This document shows, piece after piece, positions 1 through 6,842 of a DNA stretch of 21,540 nucleotides (within the stretch, counting starts at the first letter, position 1; each line of letters begins with the position of its first letter). The position numbers and the translations under genes are program-made. This DNA comes from JACZST01 sp036985755 (GTDB lineage: Bacteria; Actinomycetota; Acidimicrobiia; Spongiisociales; UBA5794), in assembly GCA_036985755.1 (NCBI GenBank), contig BTQG01000038.1, positions 1 to 21,540 on the forward strand, read 5' to 3'. Under the pieces are notes generated by a model, which saw nothing but the letters and a program-made list of their open reading frames with translations, ran no database searches and was not told the origin of the DNA.

Positions 1-974
1 TAGGCGCCGAGGCTTGCCCAGGTCTTCGCCCTGAGGCCGAGGATCTTTCCTTCCTTCGTTGCTGCCATCTCCACCTCGGCGATGTGGTCACGGCCGTGGG
101 TGGTCGCCAGGTAGTTCTCGCTCCTGGTCTCGGCCCACTTGACCGGACTGCCCACCTGCTGCGAGGCGAAGATCACCATGGTGTCTTCCGGGTAGTGCGC
201 GAGCTTGGATCCGAAACCACCGCCCATGTCCGGGGCGATCACCCGGATCTTGTGCTCGGGAACCGGAGTGTCCAGCGATAGCAGGAACCTGACGATGTGC
301 GGGTTCTGGCTGGTGACCCACAGCGTCAGCTCACCCATCGCCTCGTCCCAGCGTGCCACAGCCGCTCTTGCCTCCATCGCATTGGGGATGAGCCGCTGGT
401 TGGTGATGGTCTCGGAGACCACGACATCGGCCGACGCGAAGGCGGCTTCGATATCACCGCCATCGAGCACCCAAAGGAAACCCTGGTTGTTCGGTGCCTC
501 CTCATGGAGTTGGGGCGCGCCGGGGTCCATTGCCTTCCTGGCATCGACAACCACGGGGAGAACGTCGTAGTCGACGTCCACGGCAAACGCCGCATCCCGT
601 GCGTTGGCCTCGGTGTCGGCGACCACGATGGCGACGGCGTCACCGGCGTAACGCACGGTGTCGATGGCGATTGGGGGATGGGGCGGAGTCCTGGTGTCGG
701 AATCGGGGACCACCCATGCGCAGGGAATACCACCGAATCCGGCGTCGGCCATTTCCTGGCCGGTGAACACCCCGACGACCCCCGGCATCTCGGCGGCGGC
801 CGAGGTGTCGATCCCCTTGATCGTGGCGTGGGCCAGCGGCGATCGCACCACCGCCATGTGCACCATGCCCGGTAGGACCAGATTGTCGGTGTAACGCCCC
901 TGGCCGGTGATGAAGCGAGCATCCTCCTTGCGCCCGACGGAGGCGCCGAAGGCGCGTTCTGTGGTGGTGGTCAT
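1..974 (-). CDS. Molybdopterin-binding large subunit of a CO/xanthine dehydrogenase-family hydroxylase (CoxL-like), 3' end outside window
   Basis: The 324 readable residues are the N-terminal part of the catalytic large subunit of a molybdenum hydroxylase, a cytoplasmic enzyme that hydroxylates or oxidises its substrate at a Mo-pterin centre. Residues about 15-140 form the a/b hammerhead domain (GRKEDARFITGQGRYTDN, then VRSPLAHA and VRYAGDAVAIVVA). The Mo-binding domain starts near 160, with QRLIPNAMEARA at 193-204 and the cofactor loop GGGFGSK at 251-257. The frame has no stop and runs off the left edge; the usual length is near 780 residues. The ATG at 974 follows AGAGGAG at a good distance and overlaps the small-subunit stop as ATGA, so the two are translationally coupled. 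The active-site loop that separates true CO dehydrogenase from other members (near residue 388 in CoxL) is not in the window, so the substrate cannot be named. Confidence 0.92.
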   Translation of the reverse strand, partial: MTTTTERAFGASVGRKEDARFITGQGRYTDNLVLPGMVHMAVVRSPLAHATIKGIDTSAAAEMPGVVGVFTGQEMADAGFGGIPCAWVVPDSDTRTPPHPPIAIDTVRYAGDAVAIVVADTEANARDAAFAVDVDYDVLPVVVDARKAMDPGAPQLHEEAPNNQGFLWVLDGGDIEAAFASADVVVSETITNQRLIPNAMEARAAVARWDEAMGELTLWVTSQNPHIVRFLLSLDTPVPEHKIRVIAPDMGGGFGSKLAHYPEDTMVIFASQQVGSPVKWAETRSENYLATTHGRDHIAEVEMAATKEGKILGLRAKTWASLGA

Positions 975-1519
975 GTGCGGCTCCTCTGCCAGGCGCGGCG
1001 TCCTGCCTCTCGCACCGTGATCTGGTGCTCGGCGGGTGTCGACTCGAACGGGCTGTGGGCTTCGGTGAGCCTGGCGCCCTCCTCCACCGCCCGAACGATG
1101 TTCTGGTAACCGGTGCAGCGGCACAGGTTGCCCTCGAGGCCGTGACGGATCTGGTCTTCTGTGGGGTCCGGGTAGGACTCGACGAGTTTGGCCGATGTCA
1201 TGATCATCCCCGGTGTGCAGAAGCCGCATTGCAGCCCGTGTTTATCGGTGAATGCCTGTTGCATGGGATGCAGCTCACCATCGAGGGACAGGCCCTCGAT
1301 GGTGGTGATCGTCGAACCGTCGGCTGAAGCGGCGAGCACGGTGCACGACTTGACCGCGGCGCCACCGATATGGACCGTGCACGATCCGCATTGGCTGGTG
1401 TCACACCCAATGTTGGTGCCGGTCAGCCCGAGTTCGTCGCGGAGGAAATCGACCAGCAACGTGCGCGGTTCGACGTCTCGCTGGTAGCTGGTGGTGTTGA
1501 CGGTCATCGATACATTCAA
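971..1519 (-). CDS. [2Fe-2S] small subunit of a CO/xanthine dehydrogenase-family hydroxylase (CoxS-like)
   Basis: This 182-residue iron-sulfur subunit carries electrons from the Mo site to the FAD subunit. It has both expected domains. The plant-type [2Fe-2S] domain uses Cys39, 44, 47 and 59 (CDTSQCGSC and KSCT), and the helical second-cluster domain uses Cys98, 101, 133 and 135 (CGFCTPGM and CRCTGYQ). I place the start at the TTG at 1519-1517. It lies 6 nt after a perfect AGGAGG and gives the N-terminus MNVSMTVNT, which fits the family. The in-frame ATG at 1507 would sit 18 nt from that site and lose four residues. The stop overlaps the start of the large subunit. No FAD (medium) subunit is present on the upstream side, so it must lie beyond the left edge or elsewhere. 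Confidence 0.93.
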   Translation of the reverse strand: MNVSMTVNTTSYQRDVEPRTLLVDFLRDELGLTGTNIGCDTSQCGSCTVHIGGAAVKSCTVLAASADGSTITTIEGLSLDGELHPMQQAFTDKHGLQCGFCTPGMIMTSAKLVESYPDPTEDQIRHGLEGNLCRCTGYQNIVRAVEEGARLTEAHSPFESTPAEHQITVREAGRRAWQRSRT

Positions 1520-1525
1520 AGGGAA

Positions 1526-1531
1526 CCTCCT
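1526..1531 (-). promoter_or_regulatory. Ribosome binding site that decides a TTG start
   Basis: A full AGGAGG is followed by a 6-nt spacer and TTG, the start of the small [2Fe-2S] subunit. The next in-frame ATG is 12 nt further on and too far for this site. A TTG start may hold the expression of the small subunit below what the strong site would otherwise give; that effect is inferred. Confidence 0.65.
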
Positions 1532-1732
1532 GATCGGGCGACGGGCCGACTGCAGACCTCCGTCACGGAGGGGCACGGCGGGGGAAGGCCTCGCGTTTGA
1601 GGGGCGAAAAAGTCGTCTCAGCTTCGGTCGGTGCGGGCAAGAGGTACCTCGGGAAGCAGCGCTGCCAGCCTACACAGGCCAAACAGGCCCGCGCCCGGCC
1701 GTCGTTCCGATCCCGATCGTGCCCCTAGGCAC

Positions 1733-2917
1733 TCAGGTGGCGGGCTCCGCGTGCCGGCTCGTTCGCCGGCCGACGACGACGATGATCGCGGCTGCGATCA
1801 ACAACGACACAGAAACGAGTGCCCAGCTCACTGCAAACGACGTGTTCTCGATGGTCCAGCCGAGCACAATCGGCCCAAGGCCTGCCCCGAGAAATATCCC
1901 GGCCTGGGTGATTCCCGACGACGCGGCCACGGTAGACGCATTGGCGTTCACAACGGTGAAGGTCATGAGGCCGGCCCAACCCCACCCCGTGGCAAATGCC
2001 GCCATGACAAGCATGGCGAACACCAAACCGGTCGCCGGGGAAAGCAAGAGGAAGACGAGGCTGCCGGTTCCCATCAACACGGTGAGACCGATAAAGCCGC
2101 GACCACCCACCCGGTCGGTAATGGCGCCGACGATGACCCTGGCCACGATGCTCGCCAGCGATCCGGCGAACAGCAGCATTCCACCCTGCGCCTCGCTGAG
2201 TGCCGCCTCTTCAACCGAAGCAACCACGAGGAAGGTACCGAGTGAGATCGCCGCCGCAGTGCTCAGTGCCGACGCACCGGCAAGCGTGGCGAGGTCGACC
2301 GTAGTGAGAGCACTGCGGCCCGGTGTAGACGATCCCGCCTCGTGGAGGGGCGGGTCGCGGTCTGTGGCGACCAGAACCCAGACTGCGCCCGCCAGCAACG
2401 CGGCGAACGCAAACGAGAACTGCCAGCCGACGGTCAAGATCAACACGGGGACGGCCAGCCCGGCGAGCAAGGTCGAAGCGGGGATTCCGGCGTGTTTGAG
2501 CCCGAATGTGATCCCGCGCCGGCTCGCATCGACCTGCTCGGCCAGCGCCTTGTTGGCCGCAGGGTTGGCGAGCCCGTAGGCGGCCCCTGCCAGCACCAGG
2601 AGGGCGACGAAGACCGCGACGCCCCTGGCGAACAGCGCGATCGCCACCAGCACCGCCGCCGACCCCACACAGTTGATCTTCATCGCCCGCTGCCAGCCGA
2701 TCCTTTCCACGACCCGGCCCAGCGGCGCCGAGGCGACAGCAGCGGTCAAAAAGAACGCTGCGGTGAGGGCACCGAGCCCGGTGATGCTGAGTCCGATGTC
2801 GGCCTCGAGCTGGAGAAACGACGCAGCAAGCAGGAAAACGGGCTGGGTGCTCAGCGCAACGATGAGGATCGACAGCACCAGCCGCCGCCGGGGAAGAGGA
2901 AGCCCCTCGCTGCTCAC
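1733..2917 (-). CDS. Major facilitator superfamily transporter
   Basis: This 394-residue integral membrane protein has alternating hydrophobic segments consistent with about 12 transmembrane helices. The first spans roughly residues 12-34 (LVLSILIVALSTQPVFLLAA). Between helices 2 and 3 it carries a loop of MFS type (APLGRVVERIGWQRAMKI), and a related loop lies mid-protein (ARVIVGAITDRVGGRGFIG). It probably exchanges or exports a small organic solute; the sequence does not show which. The start is a GTG overlapping the pirin stop as GTGA, so it is translated with the pirin gene. The pairing suggests a shared substrate or stress context, but nothing more specific. A gap of 213 nt separates it from the oxidoreductase subunits downstream, so co-transcription with them is possible but not shown. 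Confidence 0.88.
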   Translation of the reverse strand: MSSEGLPLPRRRLVLSILIVALSTQPVFLLAASFLQLEADIGLSITGLGALTAAFFLTAAVASAPLGRVVERIGWQRAMKINCVGSAAVLVAIALFARGVAVFVALLVLAGAAYGLANPAANKALAEQVDASRRGITFGLKHAGIPASTLLAGLAVPVLILTVGWQFSFAFAALLAGAVWVLVATDRDPPLHEAGSSTPGRSALTTVDLATLAGASALSTAAAISLGTFLVVASVEEAALSEAQGGMLLFAGSLASIVARVIVGAITDRVGGRGFIGLTVLMGTGSLVFLLLSPATGLVFAMLVMAAFATGWGWAGLMTFTVVNANASTVAASSGITQAGIFLGAGLGPIVLGWTIENTSFAVSWALVSVSLLIAAAIIVVVGRRTSRHAEPAT

Positions 2918-3879
2918 TGGTTCCCTATTGCCCCGTGCGGGATCTCACCCAGGCGGCCCGCCTGGTAGTCCTCGTAGGCGGTGACCAGCTCGTCACGGGT
3001 GTTCATCACGAACGGCCCTGCCCAGGCGACCGGCTCTCCGATCGGCCGCCCACCGAGTACGAGCACGTCCATGTCGGGACTGCGGCTCTCCTGGTCGAGG
3101 TCGGCGCCCACGGTGATGGTGTCGCCGGGGCCGAAGACCGCCAGGTTCCCCATCCGGGCCGGGGCGCGTTCTTCCCCGAAACTGCCTTGCCCGTTGAGCA
3201 CGTAGACCAGTGCGTTGAAGCCCTTTCGCCATGGGAGCTGCAAACGCGCCCCCGGGCTCAAGGTGGCATGGAGCATGGCCATCGGCGTGTGCGTCGAGCC
3301 GGGACCGCGGTAACCGTCCAGGTCACCGGCAATGAGCCGGATGAGCGTGCCCCCGTCCGGGGTGGTGAGCAGCATCACGTTGCCGCCTCGCAGGTCCTGG
3401 TATTTGGGCGCCAGGAACTTGTCTTTGGCAGGAAGGTTCACCCACAGCTGGAAACCGTGGAACAACCCGCCGGCGACGACGAGCTCCTCCGGCGGCGCCT
3501 CGATGTGCAGAATCCCGGAGCCTGCGGTCATCCACTGGGTATCTCCGTTGGTGATCACCCCTCCTCCGCCGTGCGAGTCCTGATGGATGAACGTTCCGTC
3601 GATGATGTAGGTGACGGTCTCGAAGCCGCGATGCGGATGCCACGGGGTCCCCTTCGCCTCGCCGGGTGCATAGAGCACCTCGCCCATCTGATCCATGTGG
3701 ATGAATGGGTCGATGTCGGTGAGATCGACTCCGGCGAAGGCCCGACGCACCGGAAAACCCTCGCCTTCGAAACCCTTCGGCCCTGTCGTCACCGATTTGA
3801 CCGTTCGGGCAACCGCGTCGGGGGCGGGCTCGGACAATCGCGGCAGGGTCAGGATGTCGTCGACGGTGACGGCTGGCAT
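2914..3879 (-). CDS. Pirin family protein (bicupin)
   Basis: This 321-residue pirin-like bicupin is metal-dependent. Some family members are quercetin 2,3-dioxygenases; others are regulators. The N-terminal cupin keeps the metal ligand set seen in pirins: His81 and His83 in WHPHRGFETVTY, and His125 and Glu127 in GSGILHIEAP. The C-terminal half (from about residue 200) is the second cupin, ending in the typical NTRDELVTAYEDYQAG segment. The ATG at 3879 follows GAAGGA at about 7 nt. A longer in-frame extension upstream has no family similarity, so I rejected it. It is the first gene of a leftward unit, divergent from the dehalogenase-like hydrolase and coupled to the MFS transporter. Its exact reaction cannot be told from sequence. 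Confidence 0.92.
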   Translation of the reverse strand: MPAVTVDDILTLPRLSEPAPDAVARTVKSVTTGPKGFEGEGFPVRRAFAGVDLTDIDPFIHMDQMGEVLYAPGEAKGTPWHPHRGFETVTYIIDGTFIHQDSHGGGGVITNGDTQWMTAGSGILHIEAPPEELVVAGGLFHGFQLWVNLPAKDKFLAPKYQDLRGGNVMLLTTPDGGTLIRLIAGDLDGYRGPGSTHTPMAMLHATLSPGARLQLPWRKGFNALVYVLNGQGSFGEERAPARMGNLAVFGPGDTITVGADLDQESRSPDMDVLVLGGRPIGEPVAWAGPFVMNTRDELVTAYEDYQAGRLGEIPHGAIGNQ

Positions 3880-4028
3880 GAACGATCCTTCCACAGGGTG
3901 CCGTCTCGGAACGGCCGGTCCTTCCTGGCTATTCCTCGGGCACGCTAGCGGTGACCGGCGGCCGGTTGGGCGAGGCGAGTGTGCTCCACCGGTAGTCTCG
4001 ATGCATCGGTGAGGCGAAGGAGCTGTCC
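3880..4028. promoter_or_regulatory. Divergent intergenic region between pirin and hydrolase genes
   Basis: These 149 bases separate two divergently transcribed genes and must hold both promoters or their leaders. A perfect 6-bp inverted repeat with a 1-base centre, ACCGGC-G-GCCGGT, lies at 3954-3966 and could be a regulator site. I could not define a convincing -35/-10 pair on either strand. The hydrolase start has an AAGGAG ribosome binding site. Confidence 0.35.
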
Positions 4029-4916
4029 ATGGACCGGCCTGATGGAATTGTCGACTTCGAGCCGTCGGCGGAGTATTTCCCATTCGAGTCACGGTGGTTC
4101 GCCAGCTCGGTGGGCCCGATTCACTACATCGATGAGGGCAACGGTAGGCCACTGCTCCTCATGCACGGGAACCCCGACTGGAGTTTCTTGTACCGAAAGA
4201 TCGTGGTTGGGCTGCGGGACCGTTTTCGTTGCGTCGTCATGGATTACCCCGGTTTCGGGTTGTCGGTCCAGCCCGACGACTCCTACGGGTTCACCCCCGC
4301 CGAGCACGCCGTGGTGGCCGGCGAGCTCGTCGAGCATCTCGATCTGCAGGACATCGTGGTGATGGGCCAGGACTGGGGCGGCCCCATCGGCATGGACGTG
4401 GCCTCTCGAATGCCCGAACGGATCGGTGGCCTTGTCATGGGCAACACCTGGTTTTGGCCCACCGACAGTCTCATGATGAATTCCTTCAGCTGGGTGATGG
4501 GCACTGCGCCGTTCCAGGCACTCATCACGAAGCGGAACTTCTTCGTCACTCCGATGATGAAGCGCATTCTCAAAGCCGAGCTCACCGAGACCGAGTTCGA
4601 GCATTACGTCGCAGTGGTCCCCACACCACGGTCCAGAAGAGGCATCGCCATGTTCCCCATACAGATCCGGGCAGCAAAATCGTGGCTGGCCGAGCTCGAG
4701 CAAAGGGTCAAGTCGACGCTGGGTAACCAACCAATCGTCGTGGTATGGGGCATGAAGGACCCCGCCTTCGGTGGCGGTGTTCTCGAACACTGGCGGACGG
4801 CTTTTCCCCAGGCGACGGTGATTCGGCTGGAGGCGGCAGGGCACTACATCCAGGAAGACGCACCAGAGCAAATAGTCGACGCCATTGCCACCGCCTACGG
4901 TCCCGACAACGCCTGA
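4029..4916 (+). CDS. Haloalkane dehalogenase-like alpha/beta hydrolase
   Basis: This 295-residue alpha/beta hydrolase has the haloalkane dehalogenase signatures. HGNPDWSFLY (46-55) supplies the oxyanion region and a halide-binding Asn48. The nucleophile elbow GQDWGG (113-118) has Asp115 as nucleophile with halide-binding Trp116 next to it. The acid is probably Asp244 in WGMKDPAF, after strand 7, and the base is His272 in EAAGHYIQED. An Asn plus Trp halide site with the acid after strand 7 is the arrangement described for subfamily III (HLD-III). The expected reaction is hydrolysis of a carbon-halogen bond to an alcohol and halide in the cytoplasm. The start follows AAGGAG by about 7 nt. It stands alone between the divergent pirin unit and the DUF222 gene. 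Epoxide hydrolases share the fold but usually have two lid tyrosines and a different elbow, so dehalogenase is the better call; activity is untested. Confidence 0.83.
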   Translation: MDRPDGIVDFEPSAEYFPFESRWFASSVGPIHYIDEGNGRPLLLMHGNPDWSFLYRKIVVGLRDRFRCVVMDYPGFGLSVQPDDSYGFTPAEHAVVAGELVEHLDLQDIVVMGQDWGGPIGMDVASRMPERIGGLVMGNTWFWPTDSLMMNSFSWVMGTAPFQALITKRNFFVTPMMKRILKAELTETEFEHYVAVVPTPRSRRGIAMFPIQIRAAKSWLAELEQRVKSTLGNQPIVVVWGMKDPAFGGGVLEHWRTAFPQATVIRLEAAGHYIQEDAPEQIVDAIATAYGPDNA

Positions 4917-4952
4917 CTGGGGTTTTCTCTGGTTTCTGTCATCGGTGTGATG

Positions 4953-4958
4953 TATCAT
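4953..4958 (+). promoter_or_regulatory. Candidate -10 element giving a leaderless transcript
   Basis: TATCAT fits the actinobacterial TANNNT -10 pattern and ends 7 nt before the ATG at 4966. No Shine-Dalgarno sequence precedes that ATG. Both facts fit a leaderless mRNA. The -35 region (TGGTTT at 4930-4935) is weak. Confidence 0.5.
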
Positions 4959-4974
4959 CGAACGTATGTTCGAT
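4957..4974. promoter_or_regulatory. Perfect actinobacterial LexA (SOS) box over the start of the DUF222/HNH gene
   Basis: ATCGAACGTATGTTCGAT is a perfect 7-bp inverted repeat with a 4-nt centre. It contains TCGAAC-N4-GTTCGA, the mycobacterial LexA box. It covers the ATG of the DUF222 gene (4966). A TATCAT -10 candidate at 4953-4958 would start transcription at about 4965, so LexA would sit directly on the start point. SOS boxes upstream of 13E12-family genes are known in Mycobacterium tuberculosis. Confidence 0.8.
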
Positions 4975-6216
4975 AGCGGTTACGAGACGATCCCAGCCGG
5001 GTTGGACGCCATGGAGCCGGGCGCAACCCTGGGCGTGTTGTTGTCAGCAATCGACGTCACCAACGTATCGCCTCACGATCGGATCCCGGTGTTGCGGGCC
5101 CTCGACCGCATGGAGTCGTTCTACGCAGCACACCGGTACCAGGCCATGGCTGCGGTCGTCGACGTCATGGACGACGACAAGCCGGAGCGGGCCGCCGAAT
5201 CAGCCGCAGCCGAGATCAGAGCCGCCCTCCACCTGACTCGGCGCGCCAGCGACACTGAATTGTCCTTTGCCCTCGACCTGCGCCGACGTCTCCCCCGAGT
5301 GTGGACGGCGTTAGCGGACGGGGAGATCGACCTACGCCGCGCCAAGACCATCACCTATGCCACCATTCATCTCGCCACCGCAGCGGCACGCGACGTCGTG
5401 GAACGGGTCATCGAAGCCGCCCCCCACCTGACCACCGGACAACTACGGGCTCGTATCGACCGGTTATGCCTCGAAGCGGATCCCGAAGCGGCACAAGAAC
5501 GCTACGACTATGCGGTCGAAAACCGTCGCGTTGTCACCGAACGCACCGATACAGGAACCGCCAACCTGCTGGGGTTGGAGTTGCCACCACACCGCGTCGC
5601 CGCCATTGCGCGGCGTATCAACCACCTCGCTCGAACCTTGAAGACCACCGACGAGACCCGCACGATGGATCAACTCCGCGCCGACATCTACCTCGACCTG
5701 CTCAAAGGCGCCAGCCCCGACACCACCGGCGCTCACACCAGCCACCCGGTCACCCACGTCCACATCGACCTCGACACCCTCGCCGGCCTCTCTACACATC
5801 CCGGCGAGCTCGACGGGTACGGCCCCGTCATCGCCGACATTGCCAAACAAGTCATAGAAGAACAAGAAGACGCCCAATGGCGATACACGGTCACCGACAC
5901 CGTCACCGGGCACACCATCAACGACGGGATCACCCGACGCCGCCCCACCGCCACCCAAAGACGCACCGTCGAAGCCCGTCACCCGACCTGTATCTTTCCC
6001 GGTTGCCGCATGCCCGCCGTCGACTGCGACCTCGACCACCGGATCCGATGGGCAGACGGCGGAGAAACCACCAACCACAACCTCGCCCCCCTGTGCCGCC
6101 ACGACCACATCATCAAAGACGACCGAGGCTGGACCTACCGGCCCCTCAACAACGGCGACTACCAATGGACCAGCCGACTCGGCCACACCTACACCACCAG
6201 CGGCACACCCCCATAG
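4966..6216 (+). CDS. DUF222 / HNH endonuclease protein (13E12 repeat family)
   Basis: This 416-residue protein has an N-terminal DUF222 helical region (about 20-300) and a C-terminal HNH nuclease domain (about 335-385). The nuclease core shows zinc-type cysteines Cys342, Cys347 and Cys377 (CIFPGC and LCRHDH), the DH pair Asp357-His358, Asn372 and His381. Length and layout match complete members of this actinobacterial family, which is multicopy in many genomes and often linked to mobile DNA; its biological role is unknown. The coding strand is markedly C-rich, especially after about 5640, unlike the flanking genes, which suggests separate ancestry. The start has no ribosome binding site but sits just after a -10 box and inside a LexA box, so it is probably leaderless and SOS-induced. 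No terminal repeats or transposase gene flank it. Confidence 0.9.
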   Translation: MFDSGYETIPAGLDAMEPGATLGVLLSAIDVTNVSPHDRIPVLRALDRMESFYAAHRYQAMAAVVDVMDDDKPERAAESAAAEIRAALHLTRRASDTELSFALDLRRRLPRVWTALADGEIDLRRAKTITYATIHLATAAARDVVERVIEAAPHLTTGQLRARIDRLCLEADPEAAQERYDYAVENRRVVTERTDTGTANLLGLELPPHRVAAIARRINHLARTLKTTDETRTMDQLRADIYLDLLKGASPDTTGAHTSHPVTHVHIDLDTLAGLSTHPGELDGYGPVIADIAKQVIEEQEDAQWRYTVTDTVTGHTINDGITRRRPTATQRRTVEARHPTCIFPGCRMPAVDCDLDHRIRWADGGETTNHNLAPLCRHDHIIKDDRGWTYRPLNNGDYQWTSRLGHTYTTSGTPP

Positions 6217-6284
6217 CGGGAATGGGGCCGCCGGATCAGCGAAAGGCCGGTAGCGTGGGCGGACGGCTCACACGGAGGTGATCG

Positions 6285-6842
6285 ATGCCGCGCATCCCCT
6301 ATCCAGATCTGAACGCAATCGACGATCCCGAGATTCTCGAGATCCTCGATCGTGCCAGGAGAGAGGGCACACCGCGCCCCGAGTCGCAGGCGATTCGCTC
6401 CCACGTTCCCGCCGTGGTGAAGTCGTTCTCCAAGGCTTGGCAGGAGACGTTCGTCGACGGGGTCGTCGAGCACGAGCTCAAGGAGTTGTGCCGGGTCTAC
6501 GTGACCAAGACGGTGGAATGCGGGTACTGCGCGGCACAGCGATCGGTCGACGCCGAGGTTTCCGAGGACCACTACGACGACCTGCTCGATTTCCAGACCT
6601 CCGATCGGTACAGCGATCGGGAGAAGGCGGCGCTGCGCTACACGGATGCGATCGTCTGGAACGCCGACTTCGCCGACGACGCGATGTGGGAATCGTTGCA
6701 CCAGAGCTTCACCGAGCCGGAGTTGGTGGAGCTGGGTTTTTTCATTGCCCTGACCTCCGGCCAGCAGCGCTGGATCAAGACGCTCGACATCGGCCACCGC
6801 GAGGTCCTCGCCGACACCGAGGCCGGGCTGGCTACGGGCTGA
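6285..6842 (+). CDS. AhpD-like / carboxymuconolactone decarboxylase family protein
   Basis: This all-helical protein of 185 residues has the CMD-family core. The region about 60-95 carries a redox motif, Cys79-Gly-Tyr-Cys82 in VECGYCAAQRS, as in AhpD-type proteins that reduce peroxide-detoxifying partners. The second part (about 105-165) includes SDREKAALRYTDAI, typical of this family. Carboxymuconolactone decarboxylases proper usually lack the CXXC, so a thiol-based antioxidant role is more likely than decarboxylation. The ATG follows GGAGG at 6 nt. The gene lies 68 nt after the DUF222 gene on the same strand, and its last 11 bases overlap the end of the convergent shikimate-dehydrogenase-like gene. 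No partner peroxiredoxin is in the window. Confidence 0.82.
   Translation: MPRIPYPDLNAIDDPEILEILDRARREGTPRPESQAIRSHVPAVVKSFSKAWQETFVDGVVEHELKELCRVYVTKTVECGYCAAQRSVDAEVSEDHYDDLLDFQTSDRYSDREKAALRYTDAIVWNADFADDAMWESLHQSFTEPELVELGFFIALTSGQQRWIKTLDIGHREVLADTEAGLATG

Noticed and set aside
1491..2579. Long plus-strand open frame of 362 codons
   Set aside because: It lies antisense to the MFS transporter, is Thr/Ala/Pro-rich without family motifs, and the minus strand gives a clear membrane protein.
3954..3966. ACCGGC-G-GCCGGT palindrome as a defined regulator site
   Set aside because: Perfect but made only of common high-GC words, with no second copy or promoter element nearby; kept only as a remark on the intergenic region.
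3880..4152. N-terminal extension of the pirin gene
   Set aside because: The added residues have no pirin similarity and overlap the hydrolase start; the ATG at 3879 has a good ribosome binding site.
6209..6227. CCCCAT/ATGGGG stem over the DUF222 stop codon
   Set aside because: Only 6 pairs with a 7-nt loop and no T-run; too weak to call a terminator.
5301..6281. Arg/His/Pro-rich open frame of 326 codons on the plus strand
   Set aside because: Shifted frame inside the DUF222/HNH gene; its composition is an artefact of the C-rich sequence.
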